This document shows positions 41,622 through 50,428 of a DNA stretch of 64,000 bases, piece after piece (within the stretch, counting starts at the first letter, position 1; each line of letters begins with the position of its first letter). The notes below the pieces were generated by a model. It was not told where the DNA came from. It saw only the letters and a list, made by a program, of their open reading frames with translations, and did no database searches. Position numbers and translations under genes: made by a program. This stretch comes from Allobogoriella deserti. Its GTDB lineage: Bacteria > Actinomycetota > Actinomycetes > Actinomycetales > Actinomycetaceae. The stretch lies in contig NZ_JBHUEE010000002.1 in assembly GCF_042680605.1 (NCBI RefSeq), positions 434,001 through 498,000 on the forward strand, in the 5' to 3' direction.

Positions 41622-41641
41622 GCACTATCTTGCGTTAGTGC
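41622..41641 (+). promoter_or_regulatory. Inverted repeat before the deacetylase-like gene
   Basis: GCACTA (41622-41627) and TAGTGC (41636-41641) around 8 bp, 15 bases after the regulator stop and 37 before the next start. ATTTCGG at 41611 adjoins. Operator or weak terminator. Confidence 0.45.
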
Positions 41642-41677
41642 TTGTAGCAATCGAGCCGACTTGGCAAGGTTGTCGGC

Positions 41678-43513
41678 GTGAGCACGCACCCAGCAACGGC
41701 CCGACGCGCCGTGGAGACCACATCCCCCGTCACGGTCTGGACGGCCTCACCGCCGTCAGCGACCTCCTCGGCCCCCACGGGCGTCGACCTCGGCACGCTC
41801 GAGAGCGTGGAGGGCAGCTTCGGCCGCTACCTCGTCGAGATCCTCGCCCACGCGGGTATCGCGACGGCCACCTCCACCCCGGCCACGGACCTGCCCGACC
41901 GCGGCGTGGTCGTGGCGACGACCGTGGCCGACCGAGCGGTGGAGACGCTCGAGACGTGGGTCGCGGCCGGCGGAACCCTGATCCTCACCGCCGGGCCGAC
42001 CGACCTCGGCGACCTCGCCGGCGCCCGCGAGACGCATGCCGTGGGCACCGGCCGCGTGACCGTGGCGGAGCACCCGTTCTGGACCCACCGGCCGCCACGG
42101 CACCTTCGGGCCGTCCGCGGCGCCGGCCTCGATCCGGCGCCCGGCACCGACGTCCTCGCCACCTGGCAGAGCGGGGAGGCGGCGATCTGCGCCCGGCGGC
42201 ACGGCGACGGCATGGTCATCACCTTCGGCGTCGACCTCGCGGCGACCGTCGTCCTCGTTCAGCAGGGGGTGCCGGTCACCGGCGACGGCGTCCCGGCCCG
42301 TGACGGGACCGCTCCTGTCGACGACGACATCCTCAAGGCCGAGGACGGCATGACCCTCGACCTCGAGCACGACCGGGCGCTCCCGCCCGGCGAGGGCCCG
42401 GTCCCGGAGAGTTACACGCACACCTATCCGCCGCCGGCCGCGGTCCCGATCTTCGACCAGCCGCACGCCGACTGGTGGCGCTCACTGCTCCTGCAGGCCA
42501 TCTGGGCAGGAACGGAACGGACCGGCACCGTCGTCCCCTGGCTCGGGTACTGGCCGGCAGGCCTGTCGGCGATCGCCCACATGTCGCACGATGCCGACCA
42601 GAACGTCCCCGAGGACGGCCGAGCCGCACTCGACGCGTTCGCCGAGGCGGACGTGTCGGTGACCTGGTGCCAGGTCTTCCCGGGTGGGTACGGACAGGAG
42701 ATCTACGACGCGATCACCGCTGCCGGTCACGAGCACGCGCTGCACTACAACGCGATGGGCGACGCCGACATCGCCTCGTGGGGATGGCCGCAGTTCCGCG
42801 CGCAGTACGCCTGGGCCCAGGCCGTCACCGGGCGCGAGGACATCGTGGCCAACAAGAACCACTACACCCGCTGGGAGGGATGGACCGAGTTCTACCGCTG
42901 GTGCGAGGAGGTCGGCATCGAGATCGACGAGTCGCGCGGCCCCAGCAAGCAGGGAACCGTCGGCTTCCCCTTCGGCACCGCGCACGTCTCCTTCCCCCTG
43001 GCACCGCCGGAGTCCGGTCGTAGCGTCCACGACGTCCTCAACCTCCCGCTGCACACGCAGGACCTCGCCTGGGCCGCGCACGCCTCGGTCCGGGACGTCA
43101 TCCTCGATGCGGCCGAGGCCCAGCACGGCGTCGCGCACTTCCTCTTCCACGGCCCGCACCTCAACCGGCGGCCCGCCACGCGGGCCGCGTGCGTCGAGCT
43201 CGCGGCGGAGGCGCGACGCCGGGGCATGGAGTGGTGGACAGCCGAACAGATCAACGCGTGGGAGCGTGCCCGTCGCGCGGTGCGCCTCACGGCGGTGCGG
43301 CGCGGCGGGACCGTCCAGGTCGATGTCGAGTCCGAGGCACCGCTGGAGGCCGCCGCGATTCTGGTGCCCGTCGACGCCGGCGCGCCGCCGAGTCTGGCCC
43401 GGGCGGACCATGGCGCGACTCTCGAGGTGACGACGGTCCGCCGCCACGGCCGGGTGTTCGCCCAGCTCGCGGTGGATGTGCGGCCGGGCACGACCCGGTG
43501 GGAACTCTCCTGA
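41678..43513 (+). CDS. Two-domain protein: GATase-like N-terminus, polysaccharide-deacetylase-like C-terminus
   Basis: 611-residue protein without signal peptide. The N-terminal 190 residues resemble a class I amidotransferase/ThuA-like fold (DRGVVVATTVADRAVETLETWVAAGGTLILTAG). The C-terminal part, from about 285, resembles polysaccharide deacetylases: AIAHMSHDADQNVPEDGRAALDAF holds a possible metal motif, followed by TWCQVFPG, HEHALHYNAMGD, NHYTRWEGW and HFLFHGPHLNRRP. Enzymes of this fold remove acetyl groups from sugars. The GTG start has AAGGT seven bases upstream. Domain calls are from pattern only; the substrate is unknown. Confidence 0.6.
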   Translation: MSTHPATARRAVETTSPVTVWTASPPSATSSAPTGVDLGTLESVEGSFGRYLVEILAHAGIATATSTPATDLPDRGVVVATTVADRAVETLETWVAAGGTLILTAGPTDLGDLAGARETHAVGTGRVTVAEHPFWTHRPPRHLRAVRGAGLDPAPGTDVLATWQSGEAAICARRHGDGMVITFGVDLAATVVLVQQGVPVTGDGVPARDGTAPVDDDILKAEDGMTLDLEHDRALPPGEGPVPESYTHTYPPPAAVPIFDQPHADWWRSLLLQAIWAGTERTGTVVPWLGYWPAGLSAIAHMSHDADQNVPEDGRAALDAFAEADVSVTWCQVFPGGYGQEIYDAITAAGHEHALHYNAMGDADIASWGWPQFRAQYAWAQAVTGREDIVANKNHYTRWEGWTEFYRWCEEVGIEIDESRGPSKQGTVGFPFGTAHVSFPLAPPESGRSVHDVLNLPLHTQDLAWAAHASVRDVILDAAEAQHGVAHFLFHGPHLNRRPATRAACVELAAEARRRGMEWWTAEQINAWERARRAVRLTAVRRGGTVQVDVESEAPLEAAAILVPVDAGAPPSLARADHGATLEVTTVRRHGRVFAQLAVDVRPGTTRWELS

Positions 43514-43594
43514 CAGCCGCGCCTCCTGCCCGAACGTCGACGCACAGGTGACGTGGACGTCACACGATGTTGACCAAGTCGTGACACGTAGCCG

Positions 43595-43623
43595 TTGACG
43601 CCGCCCCTATTGCGTCATAACGT
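43595..43623 (+). promoter_or_regulatory. Sigma-70-type promoter of the family-5 importer
   Basis: TTGACG (43595-43600), 17-bp spacer, TAACGT (43618-43623): a near-consensus pair 73 bp before ATG 43696. Confidence 0.7.
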
Positions 43624-43695
43624 CATGGCACTAGTTGCATTTACGGACATCCCGAATGCGAGCCGGCATGGACGCCGGCGACCGAGGAGGACGCG

Positions 43696-45513
43696 ATGGC
43701 ACGGACCGCGGGGGCGACCACGGCACACCGACGAGGGCGGCGGGTACGTCGTGCCGCCGGCGCCGTCGCCATCACTCTTGCCCTGGCCGGTTGCAATCTG
43801 TTCGGCGACACCGGCGAGGACTCCGGCGGCGGTGACAGCAACGGCGACGCCTCCGGCGGCAGCATCACGGTCCAGGCGACGAACTTCGCGCACATCGATC
43901 CCCAGAGCGTCACCTTCGGCATGTGGCTCGTGCAGATGGGGCTGCTGGAGGGCCTGGTCCTGCAGACTCCGGACGGGACCGACGTGCGCCCGGGCGTCGC
44001 GGACGACTGGGAGGTCAGCGACGACGGCCTCACCTGGACGTTCCACATACGCGACGGAGCGTCCTGGTCCAACGGTGAACCCCTCACCGCCGAGCACTTC
44101 GCCTGGACCTACGAACGCCTGCTCGACCCCGAGCGCGGCGAGAGCGGCGTGACCACGAACGCCTCCTCGTACCAGGCCCCGCTGGGCATCCTCAACGCGA
44201 CGGAGTACAACACCGGTCTGGTCGAGGATTTCGACGAGGTCGGCATCGAGGCCGTCGACGACCAGACCCTCGAGTTCACCCTCGAGGCCCCGAACCCGGG
44301 CTTCCTCATGGGGCTGACGTACCCCTCGATGCTTCCGTTGAACCCGGACGCGGTCGGCGGCGGCGACGGCGACTGGCAACAGCCCGAGAACTGGGTCGGC
44401 AACGGGCCGTTCAATCTCGCGGCCTGGACCGCGAACTCCAGCATGCGCCTGGAGAAGAACCCGGAGTACTGGGACGCCGAGAATGTGGCACTCGACGAGA
44501 TCAACGTCCAGCTGATCGAGCAGGGGTCGATCACGACGACGGTTCCGTACGAGAACGGCGAGGTCGACATCCAGGCGCTGGGCGAGCCCGCGGAGATCGC
44601 CCGGTTCATGGAAGACCCCGAGCTGGAGCAGCAGATGCACTGGCTCGAGAACTCCGGCACCACTTACCTCGCTCCGCTGCACAGCCGGAACCCGATCATC
44701 GAGGACCCGCAGATCCGGCGAGCGCTGAGCCTCGGACTGGGACGGGAGGAGATCGCCGGCATCAGCGAGACGTCGGCACCCGCCTCGACGATCGTCTCCC
44801 CCCTCGTGCCCGGGTGGAGCGAGGACCTCGCCGCCCACGAGGAGATGTCCGGTGACGGGGCCGTCGAGGAGGCCCAGCGACTGCTGGCGGAGGCCGGCTA
44901 TCCCGACGGCGAGGGCTTCCCGACGCTCACGCTGCTCGCCGGCTCGGACTTTCCGCAGCTCGACGCCATCATCGACACCTGGGAGACGAACCTGGGCATC
45001 AACGTCGACAAGGACGTCGTCGAGGTCGGCGTCTACGTGGAACGACGCGACGAGATGCACGACGAGGACTACGTCGGCTTCTGGTACGGCTCGTTCTCCG
45101 GGGTGAGTTCGTGGCCCTACCAGGTCGAGCAGCTCTGGTCCCCCGACATGGTGCGTCAGGCAGGTCTCGGCGGTGACGCCTATCAGGAGTTCCTCGATGT
45201 CCAGGCGGACGAATCACTGTCGCCGGGTGAACGCAGCAGCCGGCTCGAGGAGATCCTCTCTGACGGCACGATGCCTGAGGCCCAGGAGTTCGCCGAACGC
45301 GTGGAGGACACGCGCGAGACGGTCGACGAGGACGAGCAGCAGCAGATCTACGCCGACGCCGCCGCCATCCGCGAGAGCACCGAGCTCTTCCTCCCCGTGG
45401 TCTGGAACCACACGGTCTACGTCGCACAACCCCGGGTCCAGGGCCTGGAGCTGCGCGCCCAGGCCGACCGGTACTACTTCAAGGACCTCTCGGTCGACGA
45501 CTCGGCGGGGTGA
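43696..45513 (+). CDS. ABC transporter substrate-binding lipoprotein, family 5
   Basis: 605-residue solute receptor. An Arg-rich n-region and hydrophobic core end in the lipobox LAGC (Cys33). Family-5 features are GGSITVQATNFAHIDPQSVTFG, WEVSDDGLTWTFHIRDGASWSNGEPLTAEHF, NGPFNLAAW and a C-terminal PVVWNHTVYVAQPRVQGLE. These receptors bind peptides but also oligosaccharides. It heads a complete importer operon (receptor, two permeases, fused ATPase) in a sugar-enzyme neighbourhood, so an oligosaccharide ligand is plausible. Confidence 0.92.
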   Translation: MARTAGATTAHRRGRRVRRAAGAVAITLALAGCNLFGDTGEDSGGGDSNGDASGGSITVQATNFAHIDPQSVTFGMWLVQMGLLEGLVLQTPDGTDVRPGVADDWEVSDDGLTWTFHIRDGASWSNGEPLTAEHFAWTYERLLDPERGESGVTTNASSYQAPLGILNATEYNTGLVEDFDEVGIEAVDDQTLEFTLEAPNPGFLMGLTYPSMLPLNPDAVGGGDGDWQQPENWVGNGPFNLAAWTANSSMRLEKNPEYWDAENVALDEINVQLIEQGSITTTVPYENGEVDIQALGEPAEIARFMEDPELEQQMHWLENSGTTYLAPLHSRNPIIEDPQIRRALSLGLGREEIAGISETSAPASTIVSPLVPGWSEDLAAHEEMSGDGAVEEAQRLLAEAGYPDGEGFPTLTLLAGSDFPQLDAIIDTWETNLGINVDKDVVEVGVYVERRDEMHDEDYVGFWYGSFSGVSSWPYQVEQLWSPDMVRQAGLGGDAYQEFLDVQADESLSPGERSSRLEEILSDGTMPEAQEFAERVEDTRETVDEDEQQQIYADAAAIRESTELFLPVVWNHTVYVAQPRVQGLELRAQADRYYFKDLSVDDSAG

Positions 45514-45516
45514 GCG

Positions 45517-46575
45517 ATGGGATATGTCGAATTCCTGTTGCGTCGCGTGCTGCGGATGGTCCTGTCCCTCGGGGTCATCTCGGCGCTGACGTTCTTCCTT
45601 CTCCAGCTCGCGCCGGGCAATTTCGCGGACATCCAGCGCGCGAGCTCGGGTGCGACCGGGATGGCGGGCCAGGCGGCCCAGGAGGTGGCCGGTGAGTTCG
45701 CCACCCGGTACGGCTCCGACGTGCCCGCCTGGCAGCAGTACCTGATCTTCATGCGCGGTGCCCTGACCTGGGATCTGGGGCCTTCGTACCGGCATCCCGG
45801 ACAGACCGTCGAGAGTCTGATCGCCCAGGGATTCCCGGTCTCGGCGACGCTGGCCGTCCTCGCCACCGCACTGGCGCTGATCATCGCGGTCCCGGTCGGG
45901 ATGCTCGCCGCGCTCCGGCAGCGCTCGCTCCTGGACTCGGGCTCGATGTTCATCCTGACGCTCGGTCACGCGCTGCCGAACTACCTGACCGGCGTCTTCC
46001 TCGTCCTCATCTTCGCGGGCGGTCTGCGCATCCTGCCGGCCGCGGGGTGGACGGGACCGGAGAACCTCGTGCTGCCGGTGCTGGCCCTGGCGGTGGGGCC
46101 ACTGGCGGTCCTGGCGCGCTACGTCCGTTCTTCGATGCTCGAGACGCTCCGCGAGGAGTACGTCACCGCGGCGCTGGCCAAGGGCGGGCATCCGGCCGTG
46201 GTCACGGTCCGGCACGTGCTGCGCAACTCCCTCGTCCCCCTCGTCACGGTCACCGGGCCGATGCTGGCAGCGCTCATGACCGGCACCGTGTTCATCGAGA
46301 CCATGTTCCGGATCCCCGGGCTCGGGCTGGCGTTCACGCAGGCCGCCTCGAGCCGGGACATGCCCCTGCTCATGGGGACGACGATGTTCTTCGCCGTCAT
46401 CCTCATGGTCACCAACCTGGCGGTCGATCTTCTCTACGGCCTCCTCGACCCGCGCGTTCGCGCAGAAAGTGGGCGGAAGAACCGTGGCAGCCGTACCCGC
46501 AGACAGCGAGACGCCCACGCAGGAGACAGCCCGGTCGGCGAAGGCAGCCGGACCGGCGTCCCGAGCCTGGACTAG
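45517..46575 (+). CDS. ABC transporter permease, DppB type
   Basis: 352-residue membrane permease with about six segments. RRVLRMVLSLGVISALTFFLLQLAPG is the standard start, and the EAA loop falls in REEYVTAALAKGGHPAVVTVRHVLRNS. Family members usually end near LLDPRVR; here a further 36 hydrophilic, basic residues follow, and their codons overlap the next permease gene by 92 nt in another frame. Start ATG 45517 lies three bases after the receptor stop. Confidence 0.9.
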   Translation: MGYVEFLLRRVLRMVLSLGVISALTFFLLQLAPGNFADIQRASSGATGMAGQAAQEVAGEFATRYGSDVPAWQQYLIFMRGALTWDLGPSYRHPGQTVESLIAQGFPVSATLAVLATALALIIAVPVGMLAALRQRSLLDSGSMFILTLGHALPNYLTGVFLVLIFAGGLRILPAAGWTGPENLVLPVLALAVGPLAVLARYVRSSMLETLREEYVTAALAKGGHPAVVTVRHVLRNSLVPLVTVTGPMLAALMTGTVFIETMFRIPGLGLAFTQAASSRDMPLLMGTTMFFAVILMVTNLAVDLLYGLLDPRVRAESGRKNRGSRTRRQRDAHAGDSPVGEGSRTGVPSLD

Positions 46576-47392
46576 GTTCCGCGCCAACCGCATGGCGTTC
46601 CTCAGCCTGTGGGTGGTCGTGCTGCTGGCGCTGCTGGCCGCTCTTGCGCCGCTGATCGCGCCCTACGGTCCGACGCAGACCGACTACGGTCACCAGCTCG
46701 CTCCCGTGGGCACACCGGGGCACCTCCTCGGCACCGACACCCTCGGCCGGGACATCCTGTCCCGGCTGCTGTTCGGCCTCCGGACGGCCCTGCTGGTCGC
46801 CTTCGTCGCCGAGATCATCTCCGTGCTCATCGCTCTGGTGATCGGCACCGTCGCCGGATACCGCGGCGGACGCATCGACGGCGTCCTCATGGCGGCCACC
46901 GATGTGATGTACGCCTTCCCGACCTACCTCTTCGCCGTGCTGCTCGTGACCGTCTTCGGGCGGAGCTTCTGGTCGGTGATGGCGGCGATCGCCATCGCCG
47001 GCTGGGTGACCCAGGCGCGTCTGATCCGTGCCCAGGTCCTCACGCTCAAACAGCGCGACTACGTCGAGGCGGCACGCGGGATGGGGGCCGCAGGCCCGAC
47101 CATCGCCACCCGGTACATCCTGCCCAACGCCGTCGGTCCGCTGCTGGTCACCTCGAGCTTCGCCGTGCCGGCCGCGATCACCACCGAGGCCGGCCTCTCG
47201 CTGCTCGGCCTCGGCATCGCGGACATGCCCTCCTGGGGCGCGATGATCAACGAAGGCGTCCGTTTCGCGACGACCATGCCGCACATGATCGTCTCACCGG
47301 CGATCGCCTTCGCCCTCACCCTGCTCGCCTTCACCTGGATCGGTGACGGCGTACGAGACGCGTTCGACATCTCTACGGAGGCCCGCCGGTGA
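46484..47392 (+). CDS. ABC transporter permease, DppC type
   Basis: 302-residue permease partner. RAWTRFRANRMAFLSLWVVVLLALLAALAPLIAPYGP is the usual DppC N-terminus, GTDTLGRDILSRLLFG follows, and the EAA loop is VEAARGMGAAGPTIATRYILPN. I choose GTG 46484 because GGAAG sits four bases before it; GTG 46469 and ATG 46592 are alternatives, the last cutting into the family core. The N-terminal 31 codons overlap the upstream permease. The stop overlaps the ATPase start by 4 nt. Confidence 0.88.
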   Translation: MAAVPADSETPTQETARSAKAAGPASRAWTRFRANRMAFLSLWVVVLLALLAALAPLIAPYGPTQTDYGHQLAPVGTPGHLLGTDTLGRDILSRLLFGLRTALLVAFVAEIISVLIALVIGTVAGYRGGRIDGVLMAATDVMYAFPTYLFAVLLVTVFGRSFWSVMAAIAIAGWVTQARLIRAQVLTLKQRDYVEAARGMGAAGPTIATRYILPNAVGPLLVTSSFAVPAAITTEAGLSLLGLGIADMPSWGAMINEGVRFATTMPHMIVSPAIAFALTLLAFTWIGDGVRDAFDISTEARR

Positions 47393-49065
47393 GCCAGCGC
47401 GAGTTCCGCCCCACGATCGAGCCCGGAGCGCCCCTGCTGGACGTCGCCGGACTGCGCACCGGTTTCGCCCGCGCCGACGGGGGCACGTTCGTCGCCGTCG
47501 ACGGGGTCGACCTCACCCTCGAGCCCGGGCGCGCCCTCGCCGTCGTCGGCGAGTCCGGCAGCGGCAAGAGCGTGACGGTCCGCTCGTTGCTGGGACTGCT
47601 GCCGCGCAACGGCAGGGTCGTGTCCGGCACCGCAGACTTCGCCGGAACCGATCTGCTGGCCGCGCCACCGGCCACGATGCGCGCCATCCGCGGCCGGCAC
47701 ATCGGCATGGTCTTCCAGAACGCGATGGAAGCGCTCAACCCCACCATCCCGGTGGGGCGCCAGCTCGCCGAGGCGTTGCGGTGGCACGACCTGTGCTCGC
47801 GCAGCGAAGCACGCGAGCGCGCCGTCCGGGCCCTCGGCGACGTCGGGATCCCGGAGCCGGAGCGGCGGGCCCGGATGTACCCGTTCCAGCTCTCCGGCGG
47901 GATGCGCCAGCGTGCCATGATCGCCATGGCCATCATCGCCGAGCCGCAGCTGGTCATGGCCGACGAGCCCACGACCGCCCTGGACGTGACCGTCCAGGCG
48001 CAGGTGCTGGATCTGCTCGCCGCCATCAAGGACCAGGGCACCGGGATGATCATGGTGACCCACGACCTCGGGGTCGCCCGCCGTTTCTGCGACGACGTGC
48101 TGGTGATGAATCACGGTCAGGTGGTCGAGCAGGGCACGATGGAACGCGTGCTCGGGGCACCCCGCGAGCCCTACACGCGGATGCTGCTCGACGCCACGCT
48201 CGAGGTCGGCGACGTGGCACGCAAGGGCGTCTCGTCGACCACCGCCTCGCCCGTGTCCGGGCCGACGGCGGAGCCGGCCGCCCCGCCCCTGCTCCGTGCG
48301 GAGCACCTGGTCAAGTCCTTCCACGGCCGCTCAGGAACCGTCCGGGCGGTGCGCGACGTCAGCCTGAGCATCGGGCGCGGGCAGACGCTCGGGCTCGTGG
48401 GCGAGTCCGGCAGCGGGAAGTCCACGGTGGCCCGACTCGTCATGGGCCTGCACCGGCCGGACTCGGGCACCGTGCTGGTCGACGGCGAGGACATCCACGG
48501 TGCGCAGGCGGACACGCTGCGGCGCCGGATGCAGATGGTCTTCCAGAACCCCTACGGCTCCCTGCTGCCGCACTACACCGTCGGGGCCAACATCGCCGAG
48601 CCGTTGCGCCTGCAGGGCATCGGTGCGCCCACGGAGCGGACCGAGCGTGCGGCCGAGCTGCTTCGCCTCGTCGGGCTCTCGCCGGACGACGCCCGGCGAT
48701 ATCCGCAGCAGTTCTCCGGCGGCCAGCAGCAACGCATCGCCATCGCGCGGGCGCTGGCGCCGGAGCCGGAGATCCTCGTCTGCGACGAACCGACCTCCTC
48801 GCTCGACGTCTCGATCCAGGCCCAGATCCTCGATCTGCTGACCGAGCTCCAGGACCGCCTGGGGGTGGCGTACCTGCTCATCTCGCACAACCTCGCCGTG
48901 GTGGACCAGCTCTCCGACCACGTCGCGGTGATGAAGGACGGCGAGATCGTCGAGGCGGGGACACGCACGGAGGTGTTCACCGCCGCGGAGGACCCGTACA
49001 CCCGGACGCTGCTCTCGGCGATCCTGCCGGTCCGTGGCCCGCGCCCGGCCCGGCAGAGCGCCTGA
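47389..49065 (+). CDS. ABC transporter ATPase, fused DppD-DppF type
   Basis: 558-residue protein with two complete nucleotide-binding domains, each usually encoded by its own gene. Domain 1 (about 15-270): Walker A GESGSGKS, signature LSGGMRQRAMIAMA, Walker B VMADEPTTALD. Domain 2 (about 300-550): GESGSGKS, FSGGQQQRIAIARA, VCDEPTSSLD. Both have H-loops (VTHDLG, ISHNLA). The C-terminal PYTRTLL tail of oligopeptide ATPases follows each. GTG 47389 overlaps the permease stop (GTGA). It powers the importer of the three preceding genes and converges with the aminotransferase gene, 9 bp between stops. Confidence 0.93.
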   Translation: MSQREFRPTIEPGAPLLDVAGLRTGFARADGGTFVAVDGVDLTLEPGRALAVVGESGSGKSVTVRSLLGLLPRNGRVVSGTADFAGTDLLAAPPATMRAIRGRHIGMVFQNAMEALNPTIPVGRQLAEALRWHDLCSRSEARERAVRALGDVGIPEPERRARMYPFQLSGGMRQRAMIAMAIIAEPQLVMADEPTTALDVTVQAQVLDLLAAIKDQGTGMIMVTHDLGVARRFCDDVLVMNHGQVVEQGTMERVLGAPREPYTRMLLDATLEVGDVARKGVSSTTASPVSGPTAEPAAPPLLRAEHLVKSFHGRSGTVRAVRDVSLSIGRGQTLGLVGESGSGKSTVARLVMGLHRPDSGTVLVDGEDIHGAQADTLRRRMQMVFQNPYGSLLPHYTVGANIAEPLRLQGIGAPTERTERAAELLRLVGLSPDDARRYPQQFSGGQQQRIAIARALAPEPEILVCDEPTSSLDVSIQAQILDLLTELQDRLGVAYLLISHNLAVVDQLSDHVAVMKDGEIVEAGTRTEVFTAAEDPYTRTLLSAILPVRGPRPARQSA

Positions 49066-49074
49066 GGCCCGGCC

Positions 49075-50334
49075 TCAGCGACCTGGCCGCCCGCGGTGCA
49101 CCTTCTCGATCGCCGTCGCGATGTCGGTGACGTCCTGCGAGCTGTAGTTCTCGTTCCACGGCACCACGAGCAGCCGGCCACCGATCAGCGCCTCGGTGTG
49201 CGGACACAGACCCGGCGCATAGCTCTGGAGGGCGTCGGCCGGCGGGCAGGTCAAGGGGTAGCCCGAGGTCCCGTACGTCACGTGCTCGGCGACCACCGGC
49301 GTGAGGTACAGCGGACGTTGGATGTATCCCCCGACGGCGGGAATGCCCTCGGCGCGCAGCGCCTCGGCGTACCAGTGCGCATCGACTCCGGTCACGTCGG
49401 TGTCGAGGAAGATCGGGAACTGCCAGTACACCGTGCCGTCGTCTCCGGCCGCACCGAGCCCGTCGAGGCCGGAGACCACGTCCGTGAGGAGCTTGGCGGT
49501 GCGGCGCCGGTCCTCGACGACGGCGTCGAGCCGGGTGAGTTGAACCCGGGCGACGGCGGCCTCGAGTTCGGACATCCGGTAGTTCAGTCCGAGGAACAGG
49601 TGGGTGCGTTCGTCTGTGTCACGCGGCCAGGCCTTGTCGGCGAAGAGTCGTGCACGGCGTGCCAGCTGATCGTCGGCGGTGATGGTCAGGCCGCCGTCGC
49701 CGGCGGTGATGTGCTTGGACTGCTGCAGGCTGAAGCAGCCGAGGTGACCGACGGTGCCTGCCAACGCCCCGTCCGGGGACGTGGCCGTCAGGTACGCCTG
49801 GGCGCAGTCCTCGATGAGGACGAGGCCGTGGGAGTCCGCGAGCTCGCGCAGCTCGGCGACCGGGGCAGGCTGACCGAAGAGGTGGACCGCGATGATCGCC
49901 CGCGTCCGGGGGGTGATCCGGTCACGTACCGAGGCGACGTCGAGGTTTCCGCTCGCCGGATCGACGTCGGCGAAGACGGGGACGGCGTTCTGCGCGAGGA
50001 TCGGCAGGACCGTGCCGGCGTCGGACAGGCCGGTGGTGATGATCTCGTCGCCGGGCTCGGGGTCGAGCGCCGCAACGGCGAGATGGATCGCCGAGGTTCC
50101 CGAGCTCGAGGCCACGGCGTGCGGTACCCCGTATCGCGCGGCGAAGTCCTGCTCCAGGCCACGGGTGACCTGCCCGACCGTCGAGTTCAGCCGCCCGGAG
50201 CGCAGGACGTCGAGCACGGCCGCTTCCTCCTCGGCACCGATCCGGCGCCCGGAGGAGTCCGAGACCGTGGGGAACGGCTCCCGGCGCACCGGCGTGCCGC
50301 CGTCGAGAGCGAGGAGGTCGGGCGATGCGGGCAT
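49075..50334 (-). CDS. DegT/DnrJ/EryC1-family aminotransferase 1
   Basis: 419-residue PLP-dependent sugar or cyclitol aminotransferase. The PLP lysine is Lys207 in FSLQQSKHITAGDGG; LIEDCAQAY holds the pyridine-binding Asp; SSGTSAIHLA binds phosphate. SQQSK-type aminotransferases act on keto sugars or inososes, usually with glutamate or glutamine as donor. ATG 50334 has GGAG five bases upstream. It is divergent from a second DegT gene, and the palindrome at 50405 lies between them, suggesting shared control. Confidence 0.88.
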   Translation of the reverse strand: MPASPDLLALDGGTPVRREPFPTVSDSSGRRIGAEEEAAVLDVLRSGRLNSTVGQVTRGLEQDFAARYGVPHAVASSSGTSAIHLAVAALDPEPGDEIITTGLSDAGTVLPILAQNAVPVFADVDPASGNLDVASVRDRITPRTRAIIAVHLFGQPAPVAELRELADSHGLVLIEDCAQAYLTATSPDGALAGTVGHLGCFSLQQSKHITAGDGGLTITADDQLARRARLFADKAWPRDTDERTHLFLGLNYRMSELEAAVARVQLTRLDAVVEDRRRTAKLLTDVVSGLDGLGAAGDDGTVYWQFPIFLDTDVTGVDAHWYAEALRAEGIPAVGGYIQRPLYLTPVVAEHVTYGTSGYPLTCPPADALQSYAPGLCPHTEALIGGRLLVVPWNENYSSQDVTDIATAIEKVHRGRPGR

Positions 50335-50404
50335 GGCGACTCCTAGGTATCGGACCCGTGCCGGACTGGCAAGATCCATGTATGGTCAGCATCCTAATGC
50401 GTAA

Positions 50405-50418
50405 TTCGGCGCGCCGAA
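50405..50418. promoter_or_regulatory. Palindrome between the divergent aminotransferase genes
   Basis: TTCGGCGCGCCGAA, a perfect 14-bp palindrome 10 bases before ATG 50429, followed by AT to give CCGAAAT. It probably overlaps the transcription start of the rightward operon. Confidence 0.55.
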
Positions 50419-50428
50419 ATGGGGAGCG

